64,000 nucleotides of DNA from Lycocorax pyrrhopterus obiensis (lineage: Eukaryota > Chordata > Aves > Passeriformes > Paradisaeidae), in NCBI GenBank assembly GCA_014706295.1, contig JACSVZ010000007.1, positions 44,034,975-44,098,974 of the forward strand, given 5' to 3'. The position numbers and the translations under genes are program-made. Shown here piece by piece: positions 25,001 through 33,479 of the stretch (its first letter is position 1; each line of letters opens with the position of its first letter). Below the pieces are notes generated by a model. That model saw only the letters and a list, made by a program, of their open reading frames with translations. It was not told the origin of the DNA and did not search any database.

Positions 25001-27655
25001 CCTACCTGGAATCAATTTTACATATGGCCATCAAATTTCCCTAAGCAGCTTTACAGAAACCCCTATTTCTAGAAGTTTCGTTTCCAGGAAAAGGAAGCCA
25101 ATCCCAATTTAAGAGTACAGAACTAGCTATATTCAAATATTAGTTCTTCATGTTTCAAACTTGCATCTTGTTTTCTACAATCTGCTAACTTTGGTTCTTA
25201 GCCACTTGCTTTGTCACACCTTTATTTGACAATCCACAAAACATCAATTTCTAAAGGCTCTCCTTTTTCTAAGAGAAGCTTGTAAACAATGGTTAAACTG
25301 ATGCTTTACTCCTGCAGAATTATACACTGTGTATACACTCTTTCTCTGAAGAAAACAAGCTTTCTTTTCTACACATTTGCTTCTTCACTCTCTCTACATT
25401 CACATGTAAAATATTCCAACATTTCATATGTATCTGTTCCAAGGCAGCACCTGCTGCAGCTTGTTTGTAACCAAATTGTAAGCCTCTCTTGTCCTAGCAG
25501 CACTAATTTGTTTTGCTTTCTCTAAGACACCTGTTTTCAAACTTGTAGAAGACTCATTTTAGAATTTTCACCCTTTCTGCAATTTAGAGCAAGCTGGTCA
25601 GCAGATCCAGAAACTGTTATAGAATGACAGGAAAAAAGCTGCACCAGTATGATCCCAATCCCATTCCCTGCTATAATTCAGCTTTTATCTTATCACTTAT
25701 TCCTGCAAAATAAACATATTCCCTAATACTCTATTTCAGCTCACATCTTGTACTTGGCATAGTACCATAACATAATCTACTGGGTGCTTATAAACCAGAA
25801 AAGTAACGAAGCCTACAAAACCTGTCAGGGTTTCATTATATAACACATTACTATACTACGATTTAGATTGCTTAAATAAATATGAAAAGTTTCTGTTTAC
25901 AGCTACTTAACTCCTTATATATTCTGTCCATTAATACCAAAATTTCAGCTATGAATTCTACTAATGGAAAAGACCTAAGAAGTTAAGATAAACTGAAAAT
26001 TGCTCACAGTTGTTATTGCTTTGGTTTGTTCCTTGTTGTAGTCTCTGTATTGTCCTAGCAAATGGTCAACATGTCTTAGATTTCTGTTGGTATCCTTAAA
26101 TAAAAAAGTTTCAGAAAAAAAAAGTGAAAACAGAAATCTCCTCTAATCAAACATTACTGTTGTCTTTATTCTTCTTGATTTCTAAGATTAAATTGAAAAC
26201 ACAAGTGCTTTCTAAAGGGTCTACACATTCAAAATCCTATTCAAGTAACCAGAATCTGAAGTGGTACAGCATGGCTAAAGAAAGGAAAATGAAGAAAAAG
26301 GAAAAAAAAACAAAACCAAATGCTATCATTCCATTACAACAGTAAGTCCTCAGTTTCAAATAAAAAGTTTTTTCAAGTTTCAGCCATTCTGTAGAAAAAT
26401 CTTTTTAATCCAAAGATCTTAACATTGTCTGCTTGTAGAACAGAACAGTTATCTGAGAAATAACAAGTTTTTGAAGGTGAACACACTAGGTAAGGTCACT
26501 GCATGAGCATTCTCTGACCAGACGAACACCTGGCTCAGATGGCAGATCTGCTGAAAAGCAGTCCACAAAAAGCAAGTAGCTTAAAATCAGAATTTCAGAA
26601 GAGCAGCTAGAAAGATTTTAGACAGAATCAGGAGAATACCAAAGAATCCATTTTTAAAAACAGTCAGACTGTATTCTTATTAACTTATTATCTTTTTTCT
26701 AGATTGATGTTTATTTTCAAGATAGGAAATTTTGAAGTTTAAGTTTACCATTCTATATTGATTTTTCTCTTCTCATATATTAAAAGGAAAAAAAAATATT
26801 TCTGACCAAACAATAAATAATAAAACATACACCCACCCACTCTAGGTATTCAGAACTGTCAGCTAGAGAAGAATGAGAATAAATTCTCAAGCACTAATGG
26901 TGTCAGGATAGCTAAATGTCTCCTCCAACTTGCAAAATAAATTCAGATATTCCCTCTGCACCTTCCACTGAAGAAGCAGGCATGAGATGAACACTTTTTC
27001 TTGCTCAGGTATGTGTATCTCACAAGTTTAGAAACAATGCTTCTCACCGTGCTTTTTCACATCTAGAAAATAATTGAAATGTAAGCTCTATCCTGAAGGA
27101 ATTGACTGCCTACATATTTATCAGAAATTTGGAAATTTACACAGTACAAAGACAACCAAGACAAGACTGAAACTTTCTGCTAGAAAATTTAATGCCTCTT
27201 GTGAGAAATTAACAAAGTTGATTTGGCCTTATTCAGTTTGCTAACTTTATAAATAGTATTCCCCAACACATCATTGTTTCTAACAACATTCTACTACTGT
27301 CTGAAATAACAGCTGTGTAAAAGTCTAACAAGCCACACAATTTCAGCTCAAAAGCAGTATAACCAATTTCCCAAAACCCTTTTTGGTTTGCACAGAAAGC
27401 AATGTTTCCCATCTGTACAGTACACTCCACAACTTCACAAATGAAAATTTGACCCTGTGTTACAGAAATGCAGGCTCTATAAATACTATAAAACTGTATT
27501 TTGTAAACAACCTGCAAAGTGCTTGCTAAAGTATGGATCTTCTCTGTAACTTCTTCAGCACCATAATTCTGAGCTCTGTTGTGGGATGCTCTCAAAGGCT
27601 GCCTTCCTATTCGACCCGTAAGAAAGCTGTCTGAATCACTGGATGAATCTGCCAT
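912..27655 (-). CDS. CEP128: CEP128, centrosomal protein 128 (5' half, 11 coding exons, incomplete at its 3' end)
   Basis: CEP128 is a coiled-coil protein of the mother centriole's subdistal appendages, where it works with ODF2, centriolin and ninein in microtubule anchoring and ciliary signalling (family knowledge). The coding exons, in transcript order, are 27655-27512, 26094-26008, 24615-24489, 23556-23435, 20772-20681, 19954-19882, 13084-12968, 5785-5699, 4225-4151, 2944-2812 and 1072-912. They sum to 1218 nt (406 codons) with matching phases and no stop. The acidic Ser-rich N terminus (MADSSSDSDSF), the DLSSEQ block and the VERRQDQLG block match the human protein as I remember it. From about residue 165 onward the protein is charged, heptad-like coiled coil. 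The human protein has roughly 1,090 residues, so somewhat under half is here. The neighbour TSHR, divergent on the plus strand, fits the vertebrate gene order. Confidence 0.95.
1073..2811 (-). other. CEP128: CEP128 intron, 1739 bp
   Basis: AT-rich intron with an A/C-rich low-complexity patch at about 1328-1372. No repeat family or RNA gene is recognised. Confidence 0.85.
2812..2944 (-). CDS. CEP128: CEP128 coding exon, residues 309-353 (split codon)
   Basis: The exon has 133 nt, starts in phase 0 and ends with one base before the donor CAG|GTGCAA. It encodes IEDLRSQLLRAEEDRVELQH, then QLSYAAMHRQSYQDVQDDDR and RIRA. It is a coiled coil with an acidic QDDD patch, and the next exon completes the split codon as Val. 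Confidence 0.92.
2945..4150 (-). other. CEP128: CEP128 intron, 1206 bp
   Basis: AT-rich intron between two phase-0 junctions. Nothing is recognised inside. Confidence 0.85.
4151..4225 (-). CDS. CEP128: CEP128 coding exon, residues 284-308
   Basis: The exon has 75 nt, phase 0/0, and encodes LEQELEQSRKKLSESEGSRE then ALLHQ, with donor CAG|GTAACT. The acceptor AAATGAAAG lacks an adjacent pyrimidine tract. The exon is supported by its intact frame and by the conserved SEGSRE.LLHQ motif. Confidence 0.9.
4226..5698 (-). other. CEP128: CEP128 intron, 1473 bp
   Basis: AT-rich intron holding a 17-base A run at 4893-4909. No repeat family is recognised. Confidence 0.85.
4893..4909. repeat. A17 homopolymer
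   Basis: An uninterrupted run of 17 A in an intron. No element body is recognised next to it. Confidence 0.9.
5699..5785 (-). CDS. CEP128: CEP128 coding exon, residues 255-283
   Basis: The exon has 87 nt, phase 0/0, acceptor CTCTAAAG, donor CAG|GTAAGA. It encodes VLRKQDAKADETEELMRNKL and KYESEKHQ after a Val. It is an acidic and basic coiled-coil segment that follows the SLQLQE block, as in mammals. Confidence 0.92.
8143..8169. repeat. TA / GATA microsatellite
   Basis: Alternating TA passes into GATA units. It is a short compound simple repeat. Confidence 0.8.
8506..8528. repeat. (CAAA)n microsatellite
   Basis: About five CAAA units follow an A-rich lead. It is a simple intronic repeat. 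Confidence 0.85.
11695..11719. repeat. Perfect 10-bp inverted repeat
   Basis: CATATGATCT and AGATCATATG flank a 5-base loop. It could form a small hairpin and is AT-rich enough to be chance. Confidence 0.6.
11814..11859. repeat. 23-bp tandem duplication
   Basis: Two adjacent units beginning AAGTCATCA and ending CCCTTTAAAAGGA differ by one base (period 23). This suggests a recent local slip duplication. Confidence 0.8.
12968..13084 (-). CDS. CEP128: CEP128 coding exon, residues 216-254
   Basis: The exon has 117 nt, phase 0/0, and encodes VSERVERRLQEIEEEMRAER followed by QLVERRQDQLGHMSLQLQE. This is the near-invariant VERRQDQLG..SLQLQE block. The acceptor is TTTTGAAG and the donor is GAG|GTATGC. 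It is flanked by the two longest introns seen in this gene. Confidence 0.95.
13085..19881 (-). other. CEP128: CEP128 intron, 6797 bp
   Basis: AT-rich intron. It holds a pyrimidine tract at about 18082-18124 and small homopolymers. No CR1, LTR or gene is recognised. Confidence 0.85.
18082..18124. repeat. Pyrimidine tract
   Basis: A run of T and C with no purine over about 43 bases on the plus strand. It is low complexity inside a CEP128 intron. Confidence 0.75.
19882..19954 (-). CDS. CEP128: CEP128 coding exon, residues 191-215
   Basis: The exon has 73 nt. The first base completes AG|G (Arg), then come TDAELRKTLEELSEKLTESQ and RQET before ACG|GTGAGT. The acceptor is CTATGAAG, with purines near the splice site. 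The sequence is leucine-heptad coiled coil that joins in frame to VSERVERR. Confidence 0.93.
19955..20680 (-). other. CEP128: CEP128 intron, 726 bp
   Basis: Short AT-rich intron containing a 21-bp tandem duplication at 20072-20113. Nothing else is recognised. Confidence 0.85.
20072..20113. repeat. 21-bp tandem duplication
   Basis: AGCCTATTCATAATA occurs twice with period 21. The last six bases of the unit differ (GATCAT and ATTTAT). Confidence 0.75.
20681..20772 (-). CDS. CEP128: CEP128 coding exon, residues 161-191 (split codon)
   Basis: The exon has 92 nt, phase 0 at the start, and leaves two bases at the donor AG|GTATAA. It encodes LHSFHQSLRDLSSEQVRLGD followed by DFSRELSRRN. FHQSLRDLSSEQ.RLGDDF.RELSRR is one of the most conserved CEP128 blocks and marks the start of the long coiled coil. 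Confidence 0.95.
20773..23434 (-). other. CEP128: CEP128 intron, 2662 bp, with a CR1 copy
   Basis: AT-rich intron. The one clear repeat is the CR1 fragment at 22795-23142, in the same orientation as CEP128. Confidence 0.85.
22795..23142 (-). mobile_element. CR1 LINE 3' fragment
   Basis: Read on the minus strand this is the CR1 ORF2 end and 3'UTR. The peptide trace RSNGHKLKHKKFHLNMRKNF and WNRLPREAVDSPS is the conserved CR1 C-terminal segment. It is followed by the text whose plus-strand form is 'atcccatccaagccccctgc'. The octamer tail is not clear. Confidence 0.88.
23435..23556 (-). CDS. CEP128: CEP128 coding exon, residues 120-160
   Basis: The exon has 122 nt. Two bases complete the split Gly codon, then 40 codons run to CAG|GTACAG. 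It contains LPTSPLRDYGDSQGNKHRRS and the RFVNEADNVDQ end. TSPL.DYGD.QG is shared with the human protein. The acceptor (ATCTCCTACAG) is good. Confidence 0.93.
23557..24488 (-). other. CEP128: CEP128 intron, 932 bp
   Basis: AT-rich intron joining a phase-1 donor to its matching acceptor. Nothing is recognised inside. Confidence 0.85.
24489..24615 (-). CDS. CEP128: CEP128 coding exon, residues 78-120 (split codon)
   Basis: The exon has 127 nt, starts in phase 0 after CTGCAG and ends with one base of a split Gly codon before GTAAAA. It encodes LKETLEQSIGQLRSQRLMRN, then a Ser-rich linker (SASLSSLYPSDLDGEGTS). The basic RSQRLLRNSG-like stretch and the SDLDG motif are CEP128 hallmarks. Confidence 0.93.
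24616..26007 (-). other. CEP128: CEP128 intron, 1392 bp
   Basis: AT-rich intron. It contains the paired palindromes at 24846-24868. No repeat family is recognised. Confidence 0.85.
24846..24868. repeat. Twin palindromes
   Basis: GTGGTGCACCAC is a perfect 12-bp palindrome. TGGTGCACCA recurs 12 bases on. The pair could fold as one hairpin or two. Confidence 0.6.
26008..26094 (-). CDS. CEP128: CEP128 coding exon, residues 49-77
   Basis: This phase 0/0 exon of 87 nt encodes DTNRNLRHVDHLLGQYRDYN and a further nine residues. The acceptor ends TTAAG and the donor is ACT|GTGAGC. The length (29 codons) and the NLR.VD..LG.YR pattern agree with the human exon. The frame continues directly into LKETLEQ of the next exon. 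Confidence 0.92.
26095..27511 (-). other. CEP128: CEP128 intron, 1417 bp, after the first coding exon
   Basis: The intron starts with a weak GTTGTT donor, and the reading frame stays open to a stop ending at 27233. The rest is AT-rich and unremarkable. Confidence 0.8.
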
Positions 27656-27669
27656 CAGTGTCTTGAAAC
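27512..27669 (-). CDS. CEP128: CEP128 first coding exon (residues 1-48)
   Basis: The exon follows a good acceptor (pyrimidine-rich tract ending CCTAG) and has 14 nt of 5'UTR before ATG at 27655-27653. It encodes MADSSSDSDSFLTGRIGRQ and ends ...LASTLQ. This ATG was chosen because the Met-Ala-(Asp/Glu)-Ser-Ser-Ser start agrees with the mammalian protein. The start context has C at -3 and G at +4, so it is only moderate. The donor is CAG|GTTGTT, which is weak, and the frame stays open 92 codons into the intron. Confidence 0.93.
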
Positions 27670-29114
27670 CTAGGCAGGAAGACCAGAAAAATAACTTATG
27701 TTAATTCCTTACTGTAACTGAACAGTCTTGCACAATATTCCCAAAGCAACTTCACAGACTCAGATTACATTTATATTAGCCTTTCTGGTCTGAGTCAGCA
27801 GGATGTACTTTTGAAGCACATCTTCCAACTGCTCCTCAGTTATTACCTTTGTTCACACAATGAAGCAGTGCCAAGATGCAGGAGGCATCTTGCTCTTAGG
27901 AGCAAATTAAATCAGGCACTCTCACTGCTTCCAAGAGTTTAGTACCCATAAAATCATGGCCCAAAGCAAATTCTCCCCCCAAAACATACAGTGGAGACAT
28001 CAATGCTTTATCAATCATCCTGGTCTGCAGAACCATTCTCCTTTACCTCCCACTACTCACTAAGCTGTATTCAGAACGAGGATTGCTAAGTCTCAAGGAT
28101 GGCAACAGAGAGTGAAAATAGGTCAACAACCATCAGACAGGGGAAATTACTAAAAACTACAGACAGCTATGCCTAATATAGTAAAGTGACATAGTAACTG
28201 ATTAAAATAACCCTCAAAAGGTAGGTTAGATCAAATTTTTTCTTAAACTATTACAGACTGCAGCAGATTGTCTTAAGGTCATGGAATGACTTGACGGAAG
28301 AGAGACTGGCAAACTCTTGAACTCCCTGTAGTCAACAAAAATAAAGTCACGGTAAGGACGTCATTCTTCCAGCTGTAAGAGCTGAAATTTCCAAAAGAAA
28401 CCATGGATGGATTCAAATCTTATCTTGTATTTTATATGCAGGCAATTTGATATTTTTCCAGCTCCTTATATTCAATTTTTAAAAGGTTGCAAATTTGTGT
28501 CCCTCAGATTTGGATAGAAACCTATCAAATATGAAAGGAGAGCAAATCAACGTGCTCAGTCTGTGCTCAAATACATCAGTATTCCTTGTATTTTCTGAAC
28601 TGGTGAATTTATCTCATCTTTCCTCTTCTTATCTCACCTCACTACAGCACATTTTTACTAACAGTATCAGAATTCATTATTCCAGTGCCTCACTCTAGTC
28701 AGCTGCAATGAAGTCTTAATGAGACTGAAAAAGCATAAACACCAAACACTGGGAAACACAAAATGTGGGATATTTTCAAAGACAACGAAAAATAAAATAA
28801 ATAAAACACTGGTAGAAATAATAACAGGGAATAATACTGGTTTTTACTGCAATTTGGTAAAAAAATTCAACAAAACCCAAAAAACAAGTAGACCCAAACA
28901 TAAGAGCCCCAACTATTGAAAAGCAAAGACTGGAGGAAAAAAAAAGGGAAATAAAGATTTACAGTAGGAAAGATTAATGGGTTTATTTTCAGCTGTCCAA
29001 AAATAGGCTCATTAAAATATTTACTAGCCAAAATACAGAAGAAAGGTCAGTAATTAAGGCAAACATAAAAGAAAGCACTAGATAAGGAGAACATTTTGTC
29101 TGAAGAAAACTTAC
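27670..29114 (-). other. CEP128: CEP128 5'UTR intron, 1445 bp
   Basis: AT-rich sequence between the candidate leader exon and the first coding exon. No gene or repeat is recognised. Confidence 0.6.
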
Positions 29115-29154
29115 TATTTATGGCTAAGCATTCCTCTTCGTTCTCATGAGCAAC
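29115..29154 (-). other. CEP128: Candidate CEP128 5'UTR exon with two short uORFs
   Basis: This 40-nt segment has a good acceptor (CCTTTTAG) and a strong donor (ATA|GTAAGT) on the minus strand. It lies between the CpG island and the first coding exon. It contains an ATG at 29147 opening a 7-codon uORF that ends in TAG at 29124. A second ATG would be closed by a TAG formed only when TA joins the G of the next exon. The exon was found by splice signals alone, without transcript support. Confidence 0.5.
29124..29147 (-). other. Short upstream ORF in the candidate CEP128 leader
   Basis: An ATG followed by six codons (MRTKRNA in all) and TAG lies wholly inside the candidate 5'UTR exon. It would precede the CEP128 start by a short distance in the spliced leader and could lower translation. 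It matters only if the exon is used. Confidence 0.4.
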
Positions 29155-30039
29155 CTAAAAGGAACCACAAGTACTTTTAAGGTGAAGAAGCTGTTGCAGA
29201 TAAAGCAACATCCTCATTTTTAAAGGAACTGTGCAAGTTTCACTTTAGATTAAAAAAAAAAATTATAAAGTAGAAATTTGTAGAAATGTTCCCCATATGC
29301 ACATTTGCCCATCAATTGAAACAAAAAATAAAGCTTATCACTTTTTTCCAAAAAGCTACACTAATTTTTCAGCACATGATCATGTGACCTACTTGACAGT
29401 GAGAATCATTTAGCTCTTACTGGTTTTTAGTTCTACCCAAACAGATTGTAACCTTTATTGAACTGATGAAAAGCATCAATACTCAGTATTGTCCTTTCCT
29501 GTAGAGAACAGAGCATTTCAGCTTCACTGAGGACTCTCTTTTTAAGAGATCTGCAAGGTAAGAAGTAGAGCCGACAATCTCAATGTCAAGTTCTCCAGCT
29601 CAAGTAAACAAAAGATAAAGTCAGTGTACACAACCTGATTATTCCTCAAGTGTTTTATTTGTTCAGCTCCACACAGACTAATCTATCACCAGGTAACTAA
29701 TTTAGTGTTAAAGGTATGGTTGAAGCCCTATAGCCAAGACTGAGCACGACCAAAAAAAAAAAAAAAAATACAGCCATTCCAGAAAGGAACAACACGACAC
29801 CTGAAAGGCCCTTTCCTTCAGTGCTTGTATTTGAGCCCGGAAAAAGCCAGGAAGGTGATCCTGTATGGTGACATTTCACCATCGTGCCTTCAGGGATCAG
29901 TACCACATTTTACTGTCAATTTATCACACCGTGCTCCCAGCACTCTTCGGCAGCCCGACACAGAAAACTGTTCCTTCACACTGTTCATACGCAACGCCCT
30001 CTGCAAATCCTCCTCCCGCGGGGCACGCAGGGAACCTCA
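29155..30039 (-). other. CEP128: Candidate CEP128 first intron, distal part
   Basis: It lies between the leader exon and the CpG island. It contains a 17-base A run at 29752-29768 (T run in the CEP128 sense). No other feature is recognised. Confidence 0.55.
29752..29768. repeat. A17 homopolymer
   Basis: An uninterrupted run of 17 A just left of the CEP128 CpG island. Confidence 0.9.
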
Positions 30040-30620
30040 CTAACAGCCGACTCCAGCTCTGAGAGTCTCCTGGTTCTTCGGCGCAGACAGGACCGCGGAA
30101 CGCAGAACGGCGCCGGGCACGCCGCCGCCCGGGCCTCCGCACTGTCCCGAGGAACCCCGCGGCCGCCGCGCCCCGCGCCTCCCGCCGCTGCTCCCATCCG
30201 CGCCCGCCCTCCCGCGGCGCTCCGAAGCCGCACAACCGCCTCCCGCACACCGCCCTGGCCGCGGCCCCGGCTCTCCCTTCCCGCACCCCCAGCCCTCACC
30301 GCACAGCGCTCCGAGGCGAGGCCGCCCCGTGCCCGGGCACCTTCCGCCCGCCTCACCTCGCCGCTATGGCAACTTGAACTAGCCGCCCTGCCGCCAGCTG
30401 CCGGGGCCGCGGGCCGGGCGCCGGGCCCCCCGCAGCGCTCCATGGGACATGGAGTCCACAAGCCACGAGCCCGCTATAAGAAAGGCTGTGTGCGGGACTT
30501 CAACTCCCGAGAGGCTTTGCGGTAGCAGCGCGGCGGCAGCGCGTCCCTCGACGGGCAGGCCCCGCCTTGCGGGGAGACCGCTGGGCCTGCGGGGCATCTC
30601 GCGGCTGCGGGAGGGAGCCG
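30040..30620 (-). promoter_or_regulatory. CEP128: CEP128 CpG-island promoter with candidate first exon
   Basis: This is a sharp GC- and CpG-rich block in AT-rich surroundings, upstream of CEP128 on the minus strand. Two good minus-strand donors (both GTGAGG) occur, ending possible noncoding first exons at 30300 and 30357. No convincing TATA box is placed, which is usual for a housekeeping island promoter. Long open frames on both strands here are a by-product of high GC. Confidence 0.75.
30496..30522 (+). promoter_or_regulatory. Possible ZNF143/Staf-like promoter motif
   Basis: The stretch starting ACTTCAACTCCCGAGAGGCT resembles the ACTACAAYTCCCAG.ATGC family bound by ZNF143 in vertebrate CpG promoters, with several mismatches. 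It lies at the upstream edge of the CEP128 island. The call rests on resemblance only. Confidence 0.3.
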
Positions 30621-31314
30621 TGGTGTTTATGATGGAGTTGTTTTGTGAAACGCTAAATTTTTACAAAATACACATTGGTGTTTACAAACATGCCAGCTAA
30701 ACGACTGTGAAGAGCAGAAACAAAAGCTGTTGCCCTGATAAAGCAGACGAGTCTGTTCCGCTTCCGAGCAGACGGCTGGTACGCTGGGAAAAGGCGTGTG
30801 AGCTGCGGAGAGCAGCTGTTGCTTATAAGGAGGCACCTTCCTTCCTGTTCCTTGACTTTTTCTTGTTTCCTTAAGCCACGCATCTCCCTGTTGTGTCCAT
30901 TACCCTTGTGTGCAGTAAAAACGGCCAAATATTACACACTGCTACTCTGACTGCTGCAAGGGATTACAGGAAATGTCTCCTGGGCCTCTGAAACTCAGGT
31001 AGAACTTGCAATAAGCCAACAATCACTGGAATATTTGACTGCAGATCCCCTATAGGTGAGCACTCCAGCCATAGGTAAATGCAGTGAGCTGGGGTTTTTG
31101 ATACATATATGTCTGTATTGCCTCTGGGATCCACTCCAGGCAGTAACCACTGGCTTTGGAGCACAGTAATAAGGCATGGCTGGCAATCCATACTGCCTGC
31201 CTGCATTCCTGTCCTGCAGGACTGTTTCATTTGCTCACAATAACTAGAAAGCTGACTTTAGATGAAGAGGCACAGGCAATGTAAGCCTGAGTGAAAAAAA
31301 ATGTATAAAGAGAC
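30621..31314. other. CEP128-TSHR intergenic sequence, first part
   Basis: This is unique-looking sequence next to the CEP128 island. It contains only short unrelated open frames. I recognise no gene, RNA or repeat. Confidence 0.5.
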
Positions 31315-31319
31315 ACGTA

Positions 31320-31806
31320 AGTCCATGGGCCCTGGTGGGATGCACCCATGGATGCTGAGGTAGCTGCTGACATGATGAGAGATACCAAGATAATTAAGGA
31401 AGTGACGAGTGACACATCTCTCCATTGAGGGAAAAGCTGAGAAAGCTGGGGCTGTCCATCCTGGAGAAGAGAAGGCTTGGAGGATCTCATCATTGCGTAT
31501 AAATATTTGAAGGGAGAGTGTAAATGAGATGGTATCCAGTGACAAGGCAAGAGGCAGGGGGCACAAACAGAACAGGAATTTCTCTCTGGACATCAGGAAA
31601 CTCTTTTCAGTTGTGAGGGTGACCAAACACTGGCACAGGTTGAAGAGTAAAGTTGTGGATCTTCATCCTTGGAATAATCAAAAGCTGTCTGAACACAGTT
31701 CTGGGCAACCAGCTCTAGGTGACCCTGCTTGATCAGGGACTTGAGCAGATGGCTTCCAGGGTCCCTTCCAATCTCAATGATTCTGTGACTCCGTGATTCT
31801 GTAACT
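31320..31806 (+). mobile_element. CR1 LINE fragment with 3' end
   Basis: The plus-strand text follows the CR1 3' region: the 'ggaggatctcatcattgcgt' segment, the 'lysine-rich HKQNRNFSLDIRK' peptide trace, then 'gcaaccagctctaggtgacc' and 'tcccttccaatctcaatgat'. It ends in the degenerate octamer tail ATTCTGTG / ATTCTGTA. The copy is 5'-truncated, with no intact frame. Confidence 0.85.
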
Positions 31807-33479
31807 CTTTCTGTAGACAAATATACCTGCCTGAAAACAGCTCTCATAGTTCTTACCTTAATTAATTGCTTAAGGCCAAGGGATAGCTTCATCTTGCTCT
31901 TCTCTCTGAGCACTCTTAGAATGGACAGCCTCAGGCTTTATAAGGCTTTACACAGCAGTACCTCCTATTTATCCTTCAGCCTACTGAATATTCCAATTTT
32001 CACAGTTTTTCATGGCTTTTTCATGAAATAAAGCAAAAGGAAAAGCACAAGAGTTCCTCAATATCCTGTAGCCATAAAACTCAAAAACTACCTTGAAGTA
32101 GAAGACTTTTTTTTTATATGGACATGAATCCTCAAGAACCTAGAATAAAATTATTTCATATAACTGTTCAAACACTTGATGCTGTGTCAAAGCAGTGTGT
32201 CTAATGCATTTTTTTCTGACAGGCCAGAAATTATTTGCGATACTGAAAGAGAAACAGGTGAGAATTGGCGTATCTTCCAAGTGTGTAGTATGGCAAAACA
32301 TGTTGATTAGTCAGAAAAAAACCCCACCAAGTCTTTTAATCTACTCTTTACTGATTTATTTTCCCAGTTTAAACATTTCCTCCTGCAGATATTCCAAGAT
32401 GTGGCTGTTGATATCTGGTGATCTATATGGAACACCAATTAGACCTAATTGCTTCTTTGTTAGAACCCGTTGTGGTTTATCTGATTTGTGTATAAACCAC
32501 ATAAGCAGTGGAAGGATAACTGACAAACCACATCAGATCTGGCAGATGATAATAATGTTAGTTTTTTTCAGAAAGCACCACAAAAACAATGGAATTTGGA
32601 GCCTTGCAGTGCTTGAGATGATATGTACTAAGTGAGAAACCGTGGCTGTCACTAGAGGGAGTGCCTGTAACAGTGGAAAAAGATGCTTGTCAATTTTTGC
32701 TGTTTAAATTAATAGGGACATGCGGGGGTCTTAGAAAAAGCACCAGAAAAAATGATCTGCAACATACTGTGATTTAAAAGTGATTTTCTTTCCTATTTGT
32801 TTATTTGAATCAGAGCACAAGACAATTTAATTGATAAAAATTACTTAATTTCTCTAGCCTCAGGGCATACAGGATTTTGCATGTCTGTTCTTAGTATTAT
32901 ATTTATGATTGTGGATGTACACTGGTTGGTGATACTTTTAATACACTAACTGGTTTTAGTATATAAAAAAGGAACATTTATTAGTATTCTACAGGGTTGA
33001 AAAGTTGCCAGTCACTCTAAGCTGCTAGATGCCATCACTTTTCAAAACTGATGTGGTCAGAACTATTGATTATTGTTCTTTTTTACAGCTTAAAACGCTT
33101 GCAGTCTTGACTAAGCTAAGCAACTGCGTTCTATCATTCCTTCAATACAGGTCATGTTTCTAAACCTCCCATTTTCCTTACTATCCTGTGAATAATCCTG
33201 TTTGTCTACTTCTTGATGATAAAGTATTCCATACAACTCTATAAATGCAAAGTTAACTGGAATAATTGCAGCATATTCCCATATTTCTGCCATGCAGGGT
33301 GTGTCTTAATGCATGTAGCTACCTGTGTTTTTCTATTCAGAATTTACATTCTGATCTAGAGTTCAGAGACCTCCCTAGCCTGGGGTTATGTGTAGACTTA
33401 TAAATATACTCTTAGTGCCCACATCACTGGGCCTGTTCTTGAAAAAGTTGAACAGAAGGACAAGGAACTGTCTAGAAGA
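31807..33479. other. CEP128-TSHR intergenic sequence, middle part
   Basis: This is AT-rich sequence. A 146-codon plus-strand open frame at 32195-32635 has no start context, domain or composition that suggests a gene. A short inverted repeat lies at 32471-32501. Nothing else is recognised. Confidence 0.5.
32471..32501. repeat. Inverted repeat with 9-bp arms
   Basis: TGTGGTTTA and TAAACCACA are perfect inverse complements separated by 13 bases. A related AAACCACATCAGATCTGG follows at about 32525. The role is unknown; it may be chance or the remnant of a small element. Confidence 0.45.

Noticed and set aside
29884..30525. 213-codon plus-strand open frame over the CEP128 CpG island
   Set aside because: Pro/Ala/Arg-rich composition is what GC-rich DNA gives in any frame. 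No domain or start context was seen, and the opposite strand is equally open.
31227..31626. Minus-strand frames of 107 and 122 codons
   Set aside because: They are antisense shadows of the plus-strand CR1 copy.
32195..32635. 146-codon open frame between the genes
   Set aside because: No known domain, unremarkable AT-rich composition and no splice or promoter context were seen.
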